A stretch of DNA of 34,137 nt from Alteromonas sp. a30 (GCF_026788005.1 NZ_JABEPE010000027.1:1-34137), one strand, 5' to 3'. Counted from the first letter of the stretch, positions 7,403-18,111 are shown. The notes: a model not told the origin generated them from the letters alone. Numbers and translations: made by a program.

Positions 7403-9703
7403 ATGGCTTTGCGCTTTCGTTTACTTTTAGTTATTACCTTAGTTGCAGCTTTACTTTCTGTTACCACCGTATCTATAGGGACGTATTTAGCTGTCGGTGA
7501 AATGAAAGCGGAAGCACTTGAAACTAATCGGCGAGGTTTGCAAGCAAAACGCCACTTAATGACTCAACGAATAGAGGAATACTTTTCTACTATTCAAAAG
7601 CAGATTCTTGTGATGGCGAGCGATGTTTCTACTCTTGAAGTAACGCGTGACTTTATTGATGCGTTTGAAGAATATGAATTTCATACAACGCCTGAACCTG
7701 CTCTCAAACATTTTTATGCCAAAGTCTTCGCGGACGCTTATCGCAAAAACAATGTTGACGATATTGATGCGCTTAAGCTACTCAATAGGTTGGATGAACA
7801 AGGGCGAAGATTACAAACAGCTTTCATTGCTCAGAATCAGCACCCGCTTGGCGAGAAAGATAAACTCATCGGTTTAGGCGACGGGTCAAAATACGATCGT
7901 TTGCATCAGCGCTATCATCCTTCTATACGCCATTTTCAGCAACGCTTTGGGTACTACGATATTTTTATTGTATCGCCAGACAGCGGTCACATCGTTTATT
8001 CGGTATTTAAAGAGTTGGACTTTGCAACCAGTTTAAAGACGGGTCCCTACAAAAATAGCGGTATTGCCGAAGCGTACAACAAAGCATTAGCGTTACAAAA
8101 AGGCGAGGTGTATTTGTCTGACTTCGCACCTTATTTACCCTCGTATAATAATCCCGCTAGTTTTATATCCTCGCCTATTTTCGATGGTGATGAGCGCATA
8201 GGCATACTGATTTATCAAATGCCTATTGATGTGATTAATTCAGTGATGACACAGCACGGCGACTGGGAAAGTGCGGGGTTTGGTCAAACTGGAGAAGTGT
8301 ATCTGGTTGGCGATGATTACACTCTTAGAAATGAAAGCCGCTTTTTCATTGAAGACCAGTCTGCCTATTTAACGGCAATCCAAAAAGCGAATATCGGCGA
8401 CCCTGAAATCATTCAACAAAAACAAACTACCATCGCCTTACAGCCAGTGAAAGGTGAAAGTGTGGAGCGCGCGCTACAAGGTCAAAGTGGTTTTGGCATT
8501 GTTGAGGATTATCGAGGTGTTGAGGTACTCAGCGTATATGGACCCGTAACGTTAGTGGGGCGTCAGTGGGCAATACTATCTGAAATTGATGCTGCCGAAG
8601 CGTTTGCCAAAGTTGACTCCATCGCTCAGAGCGTGACTTCCAGTGCCGTTGTGATTGTCTTGCTGGGTGTCATATTCGCAGCCATCATTAGCTTTGTATT
8701 GGCTAAACGTTTAACAACCCCGCTGGATGACTTAAAACATCGTTTGGATACGTTAGCGCAAGGTGATGCAGACTTAACTTTAAGGGTTTCTTATTCGGGT
8801 ATTCCTGAAATTGATGGTATTGGACGCAATTTCAACCGCTTTGTTGAGCAGCTTCAAGGCATTATGGCGAGTGTGAAAGATGCCATTATCACCATCGCAT
8901 CAAGTGGGACTGAGTTAGCCACGGCATTTGAGCAAGCTAAGGCCACCATCAAAGAGCAAAACCTGAAAGTGCAGTCGGTAACAGGGTCGTTATCTCAATT
9001 TTCGGATTCAGTAGTGACGATTTCTCAGCAAACGAAAGAAACTTCTGAATCGACTTCCCAAGCCAGTAATACTACCGCAGAGAATGCCTTGCGGGCGCAG
9101 CAGGCGGTCTCCAATATTGAAAGGTTGGTAAAGGAAGTAACAACGTCATCCCAAAATATTGAGCAGTTGCAAGCGAATGTAAAAGACATCCATGATGTGC
9201 TTTCTTTAATTGATGCCATTGCCGATCAAACCAATCTACTTGCTTTGAATGCAGCAATTGAGGCAGCTCGGGCTGGGGAGCATGGGCGCGGCTTTGCTGT
9301 GGTTGCTGATGAAGTCAGAACGCTAGCGGCAAAAACACAAGAGAGTACCGTTAACATTCAAAAACAAATTGAAGGATTGAATCATTCTACCAGTGTCTCG
9401 GTGGACGCGATGACAACGGCTTCTGATTCAGCACAAGAAGGCATTAATTTGGTTCAGGGTGTGGACAGCGATTTGCAACAGCTTCAGCAGATGGTAAATG
9501 CATTAGCAAAAGCAAACGAAGTGATTGATGATTCCACAACGAGGCAAACCGATAGTATTGAATCTATACGCGTTGATGCACAGGATTTAGAAACACGCTT
9601 CTCTGAATTATCACAGGCTATCGATGCGATTTCTGCCGTAGCAGCCCAGCTTTCTCAAACTTCTGAGGAAGTGAAAACGAATGTCGATCGTTTTAAAGTG
9701 TAA
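7403..9703 (+). CDS. Methyl-accepting chemotaxis protein with large periplasmic cache-type sensor
   Basis: This 766-residue receptor starts at an ATG preceded by AAGGGG. Membrane segment 1 is about residues 4-27. A large periplasmic region (about 28-410) carries a cache-like fold: [20 protein letters not shown] and the following [19 protein letters not shown] are typical strands. Membrane segment 2 is about 412-434, then a HAMP domain to about 487, and a signalling coiled coil whose tip holds [20 protein letters not shown] near residues 609-628. The tip would contact CheA/CheW to steer flagella. The ligand is unknown. It lies divergent to the pectate lyase, so a plant or algal polysaccharide signal is possible but unproven. 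No pentapeptide CheR tether is seen at the C-terminus. Confidence 0.93.
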   Translation: MALRFRLLLVITLVAALLSVTTVSIGTYLAVGEMKAEALETNRRGLQAKRHLMTQRIEEYFSTIQKQILVMASDVSTLEVTRDFIDAFEEYEFHTTPEPALKHFYAKVFADAYRKNNVDDIDALKLLNRLDEQGRRLQTAFIAQNQHPLGEKDKLIGLGDGSKYDRLHQRYHPSIRHFQQRFGYYDIFIVSPDSGHIVYSVFKELDFATSLKTGPYKNSGIAEAYNKALALQKGEVYLSDFAPYLPSYNNPASFISSPIFDGDERIGILIYQMPIDVINSVMTQHGDWESAGFGQTGEVYLVGDDYTLRNESRFFIEDQSAYLTAIQKANIGDPEIIQQKQTTIALQPVKGESVERALQGQSGFGIVEDYRGVEVLSVYGPVTLVGRQWAILSEIDAAEAFAKVDSIAQSVTSSAVVIVLLGVIFAAIISFVLAKRLTTPLDDLKHRLDTLAQGDADLTLRVSYSGIPEIDGIGRNFNRFVEQLQGIMASVKDAIITIASSGTELATAFEQAKATIKEQNLKVQSVTGSLSQFSDSVVTISQQTKETSESTSQASNTTAENALRAQQAVSNIERLVKEVTTSSQNIEQLQANVKDIHDVLSLIDAIADQTNLLALNAAIEAARAGEHGRGFAVVADEVRTLAAKTQESTVNIQKQIEGLNHSTSVSVDAMTTASDSAQEGINLVQGVDSDLQQLQQMVNALAKANEVIDDSTTRQTDSIESIRVDAQDLETRFSELSQAIDAISAVAAQLSQTSEEVKTNVDRFKV

Positions 9704-9721
9704 CGCTCGTTATTTACGTTC

Positions 9722-12259
9722 CTATGAGGGATCCCAATTGTGTTTGGGGTACCGACCGCGCATCTCCTTAGCAATCTCAATGTATGAGGTTTGCCAGAAG
9801 TTCGCTAAGTCGCTCGTGGTTTGAATTGGGCGGCGCGCTGGCGAAAGCAATTCAAATCGCAAGGCTACTTGATTTTGGGCAATACGCACGGGTTGAGTTT
9901 GCCCGAACATTTGCTGCAATATTACAGATACCGTTGGCCCTTGGTGCTCATCGTAACGAATAGGAATACGCTTTCCTTGCGGAGTGACATAATGTTCAGG
10001 GGCTTCTTTGGCTAAACATTGTTGCTGCTCCCAGCTTAAGTGATGTTGTATCAAGTCAAATACATTCACTTGCTTGAGTTGTTTAATGCTTTCTACCTGC
10101 GTGATGTAAGGCAACAACCAGTTATCTAACGTTGCAAGGAGCGAAGTTTCAGATAGCGCCGGAAAATCGTGTATATGTTGCGACAACCATTGCGCCCGTG
10201 CCAGCCATTGCGCGCATTTGGGCGTCCAGTTCAAAAAGCTTAATCCTTCAGTTTGCAAAATATCAACAACACATTGAGTAAACTCGGATTTAGGCACGTT
10301 ATTGATTCGAGTTTGTTGTAAAACGATAGCCTGATAGCGAGTTTCCTTGTTGCCATGAATTTGCTCTTTTTTGGCATCAAGTTGGTAATGAGTGGATTCG
10401 GTAGTTTGGTTTTCAAGAAGTGAAGAAATCTGTTGAGAACAAAGCGGGGCACAACTGAAAATCATACCGTCTTTGTTCTTGCCATCACAATCACATACTA
10501 ACAACCATGTGTGACCAATAAGCGGGTCCTCTTCGCGCAATGCAACGCCTCTTCCGTTAGCGAGTAGGTACTTACTATTTGAATCAGATTGTCGTCGTGA
10601 CTTTGCGAGCCTATCAGGGAATGCCTTGAATAAAATTGGGCCGCTAAGACTTTGCATGTCGGATAACGAAAGCCTTAGTGATTCAGGTGTTGTAACGCTA
10701 TCTAAAGCAATATCAACTTTTTGGGCTAGGGCAATAGCGTTGCTACGAACCTGTTCAAGTGTGTTTTTATGAACTCGCCGATCAGCTTTTATGTTGGCGC
10801 GATTGAGCAAGTATTCATGAAGTACCAGTAGACGATCGGTAATATCAGCATGACGAGAGTGGATAAAAATGTCTCGCTCGCTCACCAACGCCGCCAACAT
10901 ACAGGCGAGCTTTTTCTCTTTGTCTGTTTTACAGCGCAATAACATGCTTGCAAGACGCGGTGATAAACCCAAGCTGATGGCGGCTTTTCCGAGAGGCGTG
11001 ATTTTGTTGTGCGTATCCACTAGACCCAAACGACGGTTTAAAGCAACAGCAATATCAAAATGGTGTTCGGGAGGAGCGGTTAACCAATGCGCTTCATGAT
11101 AGCGATTAATGCCCCAAGCACTTAACTCTAATACCAAGTCAGACAGGTCGCTGTTAGTGATTTCTTCGGGCTGAAAATCGTTGAGTGAACGTTGTTCAGA
11201 TTCGCCCCATAATCGGATGCAGGTGCCAGCTTGTAAACGTCCTGCGCGGCCAGCACGTTGCGTGGCAGAGGCTTTAGAGATCGGACTGGTTTCGAGTCGA
11301 GTAAGGCCGCTTTTGACGTCAAAGTTCAAGACTTTTTCAAGCCCGGAGTCAATAACGCAAGTAATCCCTTCAATGGTTAAACTGGTTTCGGCAATGTTGG
11401 TGGCAAAAATAACACGTTGCCTGTTGTCGTTTTCTCGAGATAGCACCTTTGTTTGTGCCGACAAAGGCAAGCCCCCATAAAGCGCAAAGTAGTCAACGCC
11501 TTCAAACGGTAATGCCTCAGCTTCTTGCAGACAACGCTTGATATCAGCTTGGCCGGGTAAAAAGACCAACACATCGCCACTTGTGTTCCGTTGTAAATGC
11601 GCGGATAGCTGGCGCATAACATGCTCAACCAGCGAGCCAGTGGGCTTGCCTGCATAATCAGTGGTGACAGGGAAAGTACGACCAGGACACGTTAGCACAG
11701 GGGCCTGATTTAGATAACCTGAAACAAGATCGGTATCAATGGTTGCCGACATCACCAGTAACTTTAAGTTATCTCGATAAGCGTCTTGTGTTTCGAGCGC
11801 CAACATCAGTGCTAAGTCAGCATGAATGGAGCGTTCATGGAATTCATCAAAAATAATCAAACCGATGTCATTCAGTTCAGGGTCTGCTTGCAAACGCCGT
11901 GTGAGAACGCCTTCGGTGACAATTTCGAGTTTGGTTTGTGGTGAGGTTTTGCGCTCATTTCGTATTTGATAGCCTATACTTTCGCCTACGTGCTGATTAC
12001 ATTGCTGCGCTAAAAATGTGGCAATAGAACGGGCCGCTACTCGCCTTGGCTCTAACATCACTATCTTTTTGTCTTGTGCAATATTGGCTTTTAAAAGATG
12101 CAATGGGACAGCGGTCGATTTACCCGCGCCCGGCTCGGCTTGCAGTACCAGTGACGAATGTTGGTTGAGTAAAGATACAATGCGGGCAAGATGGTCGTTA
12201 ATAGGTAGCAAAACAAAGCTGCATGATGATAAATGAGTAATCCAATAATACCAGAACAC
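9722..12259 (-). CDS. hrpB: ATP-dependent helicase HrpB
   Basis: This DEAH-type superfamily 2 helicase of up to 845 residues has the usual HrpB size. Motif I is GAGKST (44-49), motif II DEFHER (138-143), motif III SAT (171-173) and motif VI QRAGRAGR (334-341). The helicase-associated and HrpB C-terminal regions follow, ending with ALRFELLSPARRPIQTTSDL, a characteristic HrpB closing segment. The start is uncertain: GTG at 12259 gives an unusual aromatic leader, whereas the TTG at 12211 gives a more typical N-terminus. Neither has a strong ribosome binding site. HrpB is a conserved RNA helicase-like protein of poorly defined role. It is convergent with the chemoreceptor at 7403-9703. Confidence 0.95.
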   Translation of the reverse strand: MFWYYWITHLSSCSFVLLPINDHLARIVSLLNQHSSLVLQAEPGAGKSTAVPLHLLKANIAQDKKIVMLEPRRVAARSIATFLAQQCNQHVGESIGYQIRNERKTSPQTKLEIVTEGVLTRRLQADPELNDIGLIIFDEFHERSIHADLALMLALETQDAYRDNLKLLVMSATIDTDLVSGYLNQAPVLTCPGRTFPVTTDYAGKPTGSLVEHVMRQLSAHLQRNTSGDVLVFLPGQADIKRCLQEAEALPFEGVDYFALYGGLPLSAQTKVLSRENDNRQRVIFATNIAETSLTIEGITCVIDSGLEKVLNFDVKSGLTRLETSPISKASATQRAGRAGRLQAGTCIRLWGESEQRSLNDFQPEEITNSDLSDLVLELSAWGINRYHEAHWLTAPPEHHFDIAVALNRRLGLVDTHNKITPLGKAAISLGLSPRLASMLLRCKTDKEKKLACMLAALVSERDIFIHSRHADITDRLLVLHEYLLNRANIKADRRVHKNTLEQVRSNAIALAQKVDIALDSVTTPESLRLSLSDMQSLSGPILFKAFPDRLAKSRRQSDSNSKYLLANGRGVALREEDPLIGHTWLLVCDCDGKNKDGMIFSCAPLCSQQISSLLENQTTESTHYQLDAKKEQIHGNKETRYQAIVLQQTRINNVPKSEFTQCVVDILQTEGLSFLNWTPKCAQWLARAQWLSQHIHDFPALSETSLLATLDNWLLPYITQVESIKQLKQVNVFDLIQHHLSWEQQQCLAKEAPEHYVTPQGKRIPIRYDEHQGPTVSVILQQMFGQTQPVRIAQNQVALRFELLSPARRPIQTTSDLANFWQTSYIEIAKEMRGRYPKHNWDPS

Positions 12260-12350
12260 ATGGGTAAACGATAAAGCTAGATTGCGATGCGTCGTCTTGA
12301 AAAAACGCCCACCTAGAACCTACAAAAGCGGGCGATAGAGCGAAGTGCGA

Positions 12351-12482
12351 TTAATGCTTTTCTTGATCTGAGTGGGCAATGTGATCGAGGAAATACCAAA
12401 CAAAATACCCACAGATGGCAACAACGATACCTACTCCGAGTAATGAGCCCCAAACAACGGGATCGTTTAATAACATTTGCAT
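12351..12482 (-). CDS. Small single-helix membrane protein (DUF3149-like)
   Basis: This 43-residue ORF has an ATG preceded by AAGGTG at good spacing. A short N-terminus (MQMLLNDPVVWG) precedes one hydrophobic helix (about 13-32, ending YFVWYF) and a charged His/Asp/Glu/Lys tail. Length, the N-terminal DP-V motif and the topology recall DUF3149 proteins, which occur as small inner-membrane proteins in Alteromonadales. That assignment is from memory. It lies between hrpB and the second chemoreceptor on the same strand and is short enough to be missed by automated calling. Confidence 0.6.
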   Translation of the reverse strand: MQMLLNDPVVWGSLLGVGIVVAICGYFVWYFLDHIAHSDQEKH

Positions 12483-12567
12483 GTCATTCACCTTAATTGG
12501 CTTGTTTACTTAACGTATGCGTTTAGTTTAGAGGCTCAGTGAGGCGAGGAAGTGATCTGGATCAAGT

Positions 12568-12595
12568 ATAAAAAAGCCGCTAATAAAAGCGGCTT
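12568..12595 (-). terminator. Rho-independent terminator of the second chemoreceptor gene
   Basis: On the minus strand AAGCCGCT (12588-12595) and AGCGGCTT (12574-12581) form an 8-bp stem with a 6-nt loop followed by a T-run. It begins 30 bp past the stop codon at 12625. Confidence 0.85.
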
Positions 12596-12624
12596 GGGAA
12601 ATTGATCTAACGCAAATTAGTCGG

Positions 12625-14268
12625 TTAGAGCTTAAAGCCTGATGTGGCTTTTTTCAGTTTTTTGGATGTTTCGTTGAGGCATTCAGCCGTTTTTGCCACA
12701 TTGTTCATTGCAGTGTTATTTTCTTTCGAGCGAGAGGTAATTAACTCGACACTAGAAGACAATTCATTAGAGGCCAACTTCTGCTCAGACAAGGCTTTAG
12801 CAATTTCAGAAACCAATTCTTGTACTAAAGAAGTTGCTTTGTTGATGTCTCCAATAGACTCGCGCGTAATTTTGGTGGTATCAACCACCAAGCTTGAAGT
12901 TTCACAGCTATTCTTCATGCTGATCACTGTCGATGCGGCATTTTCTTGAATATCTGAAATCATCACGGCAATTTTTTCGACGGAGCTGGTGGTCGTCGCA
13001 GCTAAGTTTCTAACTTCATCCGCAACTACAGCGAAACCTCGCCCTTGCTCTCCGGCGCGTGCTGCTTCGATGGCTGCGTTTAGCGCTAGCAAGTTAGTTT
13101 GTGCAGCAACATCCTGAATCACACCGGTGATACTGGTAATTTCTTTAACTTGTTCTGACAAAGATTCCACTTGCTGGCTGGTGGATTGTAATTGCTCAAA
13201 AACCTGTTGAATGCCCGCTTCTGCCTGAGACACATGACCCGAACTGATACTGGCCGCTTTTTCTGCCTCTATCGCTCTACCGTTGGTATTCTCTGAATTG
13301 CGGCCAATGTCCTCAATGCTAACGAGAATTTGCCCCAGCACCGATACGGAGTTAGTTAACCCATGCATTTGTTCGGCGATACTCTGAGCCGTATTATTTG
13401 AGGCTTTTTCCAGTTGTTGACCATAGTCGTCTACTTTGTTTGCGGCTTCCATAATACCGCCAATCATATTGGATAAAGCGGTACGCATTTGTTCCATGGA
13501 ATTAGAAAGCATGCCAAATTCATCTTTTCTAATACTAAATTCGCTTGGTGTTAAGTCTCCAGAAGCAATCTTTTTAGCGGCTTCCATATTTTCATTTAAT
13601 GGGCGAGTGATGCGTTTTTGGAACCATATCGAGAATAAAACATAAAGAATAATAGAAGTGATATATAAAAAGCTTAAAAAGGTTTGTAACGTAGAAAGTC
13701 CCTGTTGAGAGCTTTTATATTCTTTTTCAGCAGAAGCGCCAATTTTGACTAATAATTCTTGAATTGCCCCAGAAAACTCGGCGTATTGTGGAATTGCAGC
13801 GGTTACAATACGAACAATAGAGTCCCAGTCGTTGTTTTCCATTACGGTAACAATGGGATAACCACCTGCGTCCATGTAACTATCGTATTGTTTCTTTAAT
13901 TCGCGAATTTCAGCAACATGAGGAACGTCATTATTGATGTAATTAAGCACAACTTGCCAGCCTTGCTCTGCTTTTTTAATTTCGTTTTTTACGGTATTTA
14001 AATGCAGTTCATAGGGGTGGGCATGGTAGTGTGCAACACTTAATTTGTTATCGTGCATAAAGCCAGCGTAGGAGTGAAAGCGCGCATTTTTCAATGCACC
14101 ATCAATTGCTACGAGCTGCAATAGCACATTCGAGTTGATGGCGTTAGTTCTATCTAAAGCTCTTGCGCCTTCACTTGAAATCCAATTCAGTGCCACTATC
14201 GGGGTTAAGAGTAATATAACAACCGCAGCAGCATGGAACATTAGCGTATTCTTCACAGAAATGTTCAT
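12625..14268 (-). CDS. Methyl-accepting chemotaxis protein with four-helix-bundle-type sensor
   Basis: This 547-residue receptor has membrane segment 1 at about residues 10-30. A mainly helical periplasmic domain of about 160 residues resembles the four-helix bundle (4HB_MCP) type. Membrane segment 2 is about 193-213, then HAMP (about 215-268) and the signalling domain with tip sequence [20 protein letters not shown] around residues 390-410. It senses an unknown small molecule and passes the signal to CheA/CheW. A weak ribosome binding site (AGGATG) precedes the ATG, and a strong terminator follows at 12568-12595, so it is probably a single-gene transcript. No CheR-binding pentapeptide is seen. 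Confidence 0.93.
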   Translation of the reverse strand: MNISVKNTLMFHAAAVVILLLTPIVALNWISSEGARALDRTNAINSNVLLQLVAIDGALKNARFHSYAGFMHDNKLSVAHYHAHPYELHLNTVKNEIKKAEQGWQVVLNYINNDVPHVAEIRELKKQYDSYMDAGGYPIVTVMENNDWDSIVRIVTAAIPQYAEFSGAIQELLVKIGASAEKEYKSSQQGLSTLQTFLSFLYITSIILYVLFSIWFQKRITRPLNENMEAAKKIASGDLTPSEFSIRKDEFGMLSNSMEQMRTALSNMIGGIMEAANKVDDYGQQLEKASNNTAQSIAEQMHGLTNSVSVLGQILVSIEDIGRNSENTNGRAIEAEKAASISSGHVSQAEAGIQQVFEQLQSTSQQVESLSEQVKEITSITGVIQDVAAQTNLLALNAAIEAARAGEQGRGFAVVADEVRNLAATTTSSVEKIAVMISDIQENAASTVISMKNSCETSSLVVDTTKITRESIGDINKATSLVQELVSEIAKALSEQKLASNELSSSVELITSRSKENNTAMNNVAKTAECLNETSKKLKKATSGFKL

Positions 14269-14914
14269 TTTGCATCCTAATCATTGATGACCGAAAAAAT
14301 AAGTGACATAGGTAAATAAGTACCCTTGTTTATATTGTTTAAGCATGCTTTTGGACCCATAAAAATGCCTACTGGGTTTAACGCTTTTTTGCTTTATGTA
14401 ATATATTGTCACAAATTTTACCATGTGGTAAAGGTAAAATATTTATTATTTTGCATGTAGATAAATATATTTCGGAAATTGTAGTAATGCGTTGTTTGAT
14501 TAGGGGATATGAGTGGGCAAAGAGAGTGATTTTTATCCTTCAGTGAAACAAGCTGCATGATACTAACAGAAGGGCCTAGCTGAATGCGAGCGAATCACGT
14601 TAAGGATCAGGAGAAGTATTTCTTGCCGTACCAGTCTTTTCGATTGGATAGTTAAATAGCCGAAATAACAAAGTAGTGAGAACAAACAGAAGCGTGCTGA
14701 AATGAGTAAATATTGGGCTAGAAATAAAATTTACATGCTTTGATGAGATATGAAAAGTTGCTCACTAGCTCTTGGTAAAATGCCATTGCTTTATTCCTAT
14801 CTATAAATTGCGTTAGGTGATAGCTCTGAGTTGTACAAGTGACGATGCTACAGTAAGCTTATTTGGCTAACTAAACTAAACGTTTTTCCACATCCTCTAC
14901 TCGAATTTCTTTCT
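14269..14914. other. Gap without a gene
   Basis: About 645 bp of AT-rich sequence between two divergent genes hold no supported ORF. One perfect inverted repeat, tttacc-atgt-ggtaaa (14417-14432), lies about 150 bp upstream of the chemoreceptor start and could be a regulator site. Nothing else is seen. Confidence 0.5.
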
Positions 14915-15181
14915 ATGCTTTCCAATAATTGGTTTATCTATATTGTGAAATGTGCGGACGATACCTTGTATACCGGTATCGCTAAAGATGTTGAACGTCG
15001 GATCGCGCAACACAATGAGGGCAAATTAGGTGCAAAATACACTAAAGTGCGCAGACCCGTGGTTGAGGTGTATCGCGAGCCAGCAGCCGACCGCTCAAGC
15101 GCTAGCAAGCGAGAGTATCAAATTAAGCAGTTGTCCAAAGCACAAAAGCTAGCGCTTGTTGCCACGTATCAGAAGAATTAA
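14915..15181 (+). CDS. GIY-YIG nuclease-fold protein (YhbQ/UPF0213-like)
   Basis: This 88-residue protein matches the stand-alone GIY-YIG family by length and motifs. [20 protein letters not shown] carries the two motif halves as IYI...YTG. Next come the conserved Arg in ERRIAQHN, the AKYTK segment, and Glu in the [11 protein letters not shown] helix, which sits at the metal-binding Glu position. E. coli YhbQ, of similar size, is reported to act on DNA with structure-dependent preference; whether this one does is not known. There is no strong ribosome binding site. The next gene starts 60 bp downstream on the same strand. Confidence 0.88.
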   Translation: MLSNNWFIYIVKCADDTLYTGIAKDVERRIAQHNEGKLGAKYTKVRRPVVEVYREPAADRSSASKREYQIKQLSKAQKLALVATYQKN

Positions 15182-15240
15182 TTTTGCCGGAATCAGCCGT
15201 AGCTGCTATGGTCATTAATTCATCTTTGTAGCGGTATCTT

Positions 15241-16056
15241 ATGAAAAACTCCGGTAGGAAAGCGAATAAAAAACAGACGCGAAATACCATGTTGTCTATG
15301 CAGAATGTTGGGCGAAATTCGGATAATAGTCATTCACGTGGAAAGACTGGGAAAAAGGCATTCTTAATGCAGCATACGGCCCGAACATTAGATGAATCTC
15401 CTTTAGGGCGGTTAGCCAGTATTCAAACAAGCAACTTGGTTATTAAACGCGATGCACCTAATGCGGGAGATCATACGCCTTCAATATCGTCAGTGAATAA
15501 AACGCCTGATAAAGTTCTTGCAATTTCAGGACGCAATTCTAATAAAGGCCAATACGACGAGGTTGTTGGGCAGCGTTATGTGCCTACATTTCAGTTTAAT
15601 ACTAATGACTTTTACGATAGGTCGGGAAAGCGAAGTACATTAAAAGGCAGTGCAGCGCATACCATGTATACGTCGTTGAGAGAAATGCACGGTGTGGGTG
15701 AAACGCATAAAGTGAAAACCCACTCAGATTTATTAGATAAAACCAAAGATGCTTACTCATCTTACAATTCAAGTGGTGATTTTTTTCGAAGTAAGGTGGT
15801 GCCATATCGGGTCAATATTCACGCAGAGTCGAATAAGGGGCCCGTTTTGCATAAGTCTAAAACAGGCGTTGAGCCTTTAGTTGGTCAGGCAATTATCAAT
15901 TTACATTATCGTGACCCTCAGTTTTTTGGGTTTACAGGGCATCAACATCACTCATCCACAAATACGCATTCTGACTCGGAATCAACGAATTCGAAGAAGC
16001 GTAAGCGAAGCGATAATACGCAACATGACACGGTTAAGAAAAGACGTTTAAAATAG
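15241..16056 (+). CDS. Unrecognised basic, Ser/His/Asn-rich protein with NLS-like tail
   Basis: This 271-residue protein matches no family I know. It has no signal peptide or membrane segment. The N-terminus (about 1-45) is Lys/Arg/Asn-rich, the centre (about 105-235) looks more folded, with YVPTFQFNTNDFYDRSGKRS and AIINLHYRDPQFFGF, and a His/Ser-rich stretch follows (238-250). The end has KKRKR (252-256), a nine-residue spacer and KKRRLK (266-271), the layout of a bipartite eukaryotic nuclear-localisation signal. The basic termini could equally bind nucleic acid. A host-directed effector is possible, but no secretion genes are nearby. It may be co-transcribed with the GIY-YIG gene. Confidence 0.6.
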   Translation: MKNSGRKANKKQTRNTMLSMQNVGRNSDNSHSRGKTGKKAFLMQHTARTLDESPLGRLASIQTSNLVIKRDAPNAGDHTPSISSVNKTPDKVLAISGRNSNKGQYDEVVGQRYVPTFQFNTNDFYDRSGKRSTLKGSAAHTMYTSLREMHGVGETHKVKTHSDLLDKTKDAYSSYNSSGDFFRSKVVPYRVNIHAESNKGPVLHKSKTGVEPLVGQAIINLHYRDPQFFGFTGHQHHSSTNTHSDSESTNSKKRKRSDNTQHDTVKKRRLK

Positions 16057-16195
16057 TGAGGCAAAAAGCCGTTTTAGGGTGTTTTGTAAGTTAATTAAAT
16101 TTACCTATGTGGCTGTTTTGCAATATTTGTACTCTTGTGTAATCGTTGGTCACATAATACTTCACTGCTTCTTCACATCTTGCTTATGTAAGGAA

Positions 16196-16240
16196 AATCA
16201 AGGCATTTTGGTTAGCGCTTTACCTTGATTACTTTTTATT
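16196..16240 (+). terminator. Possible terminator downstream of the basic protein
   Basis: AATCAAGG (16196-16203) and CCTTGATT (16223-16230) form an 8-bp stem with a 19-nt loop, followed by ACTTTTTATT. The loop is long and it lies 140 bp past the stop codon, so the call is moderate. Confidence 0.4.
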
Positions 16241-16339
16241 TGCGTCAAAATATAATTAGTTTTTGATGGGTTTGAAATTTATCCATTGTTAGCTCTTTCA
16301 CTGTGACCAATATTAATGCTCACAGTTAAGAGTGATTAT

Positions 16340-17371
16340 ATGAAACCCTACCTTGCGAAAAGTGCTGATGATTTTGTCATCGCTGGCACAGGATATTGCG
16401 TTGGTCAGCAAAAGTTAAATAATGCTGAGCTGATTGAGTCGTTTGGCATTCGTATTAAAGAAAGCTTTATAAACAAAAATATTGGGATTGAAACCCGCTA
16501 TTTTTTGTCTCCTGAAGAAACCACATCAGACTTAGCCACCGAAGCAGCGCACCAAGCATTAGCGCAAGCAAATTTGTCAGCGAATCAACTCGATCGGCTG
16601 ATTGTTGCTACTTCCACACCCGATCATTCAACTCCCTCTACCGCTTGTATTGTGCAGCACAAATTAGGCGCATCGGGGTTCCCAGCAAGTGACATTGTGG
16701 CTGCATGTACCGGCTTTTTATACGGGCTAGACCAAGCATTACGCTGTTTAGCAACTGGTGACGATTATGTACTTCTGGTCGGGGTCGATTGCCGTTCAAG
16801 AACGTTAAATATGCAAGATAAGCGTACCGCCTTCTTGTATGGCGATGGTGCGGGCGCCGTAGTGCTTAAGCGTCAACCGGCTGACGTTCGCGATGCTCCA
16901 CACAAGCGGGGTTTTGTAGATTGCTTTGTACAAGCAGAAGGCGAAGGGTTTGACGCAGTTATTGTTCCCGCTGGAGGTGCCGCCAAGCCTTGCACACCAG
17001 AAAATGTATCCGCTATGCAGCACAAGCTCTCTATGCCAAGTGGTGAACGGGTAGCTCGTAATGCAATGCGTGCGTTTAAAGAAACCACCTTCGACTTATT
17101 AGCGCGCAACAGGCTATCACTTGCCGATATTGACTTGTTTATATTCCATCAACCCAATTTACGCTTGCTTGAAAAAGTCAGTCATGAGCTAGATGTCGAC
17201 CCAGATAAAATGCTCATCAACTTTAATAAGTTTGGTAATACGGTGGCGGGTAGTGTGCCTATTGCCCTTGCCGAAGCGGTTTCTCAAAACCGAATTCAGG
17301 CAGGAAGTAAAGTGTTGTTCTGTGCTGTAGGTGGCGGTTACACCAAAGGCGCTGCGCTGTATTTAGGGTGA
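16340..17371 (+). CDS. Beta-ketoacyl-ACP synthase III-like protein (KASIII/FabH family)
   Basis: The ATG at 16340 is chosen because AAGAG precedes it; the upstream ATG at 16316 has no site. The 343 residues show the full KASIII triad: Cys123 (AACTGF), His270 (FHQPN) and Asn300 (FGNTVAG). KASIII enzymes condense an acyl-CoA with malonyl-ACP, and relatives carry out other Claisen or acyl-transfer steps in secondary metabolism. It opens a same-strand group with an SDR and a carboxyltransferase-fold protein. A convergent second KASIII lies beyond. It is unlikely to be the housekeeping fabH, since no fatty-acid genes (plsX, fabD, acpP) are near. A specialised acyl-chain product is inferred. Confidence 0.9.
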   Translation: MKPYLAKSADDFVIAGTGYCVGQQKLNNAELIESFGIRIKESFINKNIGIETRYFLSPEETTSDLATEAAHQALAQANLSANQLDRLIVATSTPDHSTPSTACIVQHKLGASGFPASDIVAACTGFLYGLDQALRCLATGDDYVLLVGVDCRSRTLNMQDKRTAFLYGDGAGAVVLKRQPADVRDAPHKRGFVDCFVQAEGEGFDAVIVPAGGAAKPCTPENVSAMQHKLSMPSGERVARNAMRAFKETTFDLLARNRLSLADIDLFIFHQPNLRLLEKVSHELDVDPDKMLINFNKFGNTVAGSVPIALAEAVSQNRIQAGSKVLFCAVGGGYTKGAALYLG

Positions 17372-17376
17372 AGCGC

Positions 17377-18111
17377 ATGGAGCAGAATCAAACCATGCAA
17401 ACGTCGCAGGTCGAAAGTGCGTTGATTACCGGAGCGAGTCAAGGGATTGGGTTCGCCTGTGCTCAATGGCTAGCGCAACAAGGTTGCCAAAAGCTAATAC
17501 TGACAGGTCGAAACTTAGCGTCGTTGCAACAAGCCAAATCGCAAATAGAAACGCATCACCCTCCTTGCGAAGTGACAATATATACATGTGACCACAGTCA
17601 GCTAGAACACGTTATGGCTTTGGCGCAGCGTCTTGAACAGTCCGATAACTTGCCCAAAGCCGTGATTGCCAATGTTGGAGTGAATCCTGTGCATGAACTC
17701 GGACCCAAAAGTGTTGTGCATACCTCAGTGCCATTGTTACTCGATACATTTCAAACCAATGTGGCGAATACTCACGCGTTACTCACCCCTTTTTTAAAAC
17801 ACTTCAAACGTAATGGTGGACGCATTGTGCTGGTGGGCTCCCAAGCCTATCAATACGGTGTGAAGGGGCAGCTTGCCTATAACCTGTCTAAAGCGGCGTT
17901 GGTGGGATACCAAAACACATTAGCGAACGAGTTTGCAAAAAGAGAAGTGTTTTGTCACTTGGTGAACCCCGGCGTGGTGAAAAATGCCAGAACAGAAAAA
18001 CTCAGAGCCAATGTGGCGAACTTAGAAGCCGTATCTGAGGCCAATGTTGCCCAGTCCATATGCGACGTTTTACATCAAACCGACAATAAAAATTTAGTTA
18101 TTAATATTTAA
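17377..18111 (+). CDS. Short-chain dehydrogenase/reductase
   Basis: The ATG at 17377 is preceded by AGGGTG; a GTG at 17368 overlapping the previous stop is also possible. The 244-residue SDR has the nucleotide loop TGASQGIG (18-25), an ANVG variant of the NNAG motif, the catalytic Asn in QTNVANTH, Ser155, and Y168-x3-K172 (YNLSK). The family reduces ketones with NAD(P)H, or does the reverse. Placed directly after a KASIII gene (5 bp gap), it most likely reduces the beta-keto group of the KASIII product, as FabG does in fatty-acid synthesis. The Arg in TGRN after the second strand favours NADPH. Confidence 0.9.
   Translation: MEQNQTMQTSQVESALITGASQGIGFACAQWLAQQGCQKLILTGRNLASLQQAKSQIETHHPPCEVTIYTCDHSQLEHVMALAQRLEQSDNLPKAVIANVGVNPVHELGPKSVVHTSVPLLLDTFQTNVANTHALLTPFLKHFKRNGGRIVLVGSQAYQYGVKGQLAYNLSKAALVGYQNTLANEFAKREVFCHLVNPGVVKNARTEKLRANVANLEAVSEANVAQSICDVLHQTDNKNLVINI

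Noticed and set aside
15602-15805. Minus-strand ORF inside the basic protein
   Set aside because: Shadow frame with no ribosome binding site; the plus-strand frame spans the whole region.
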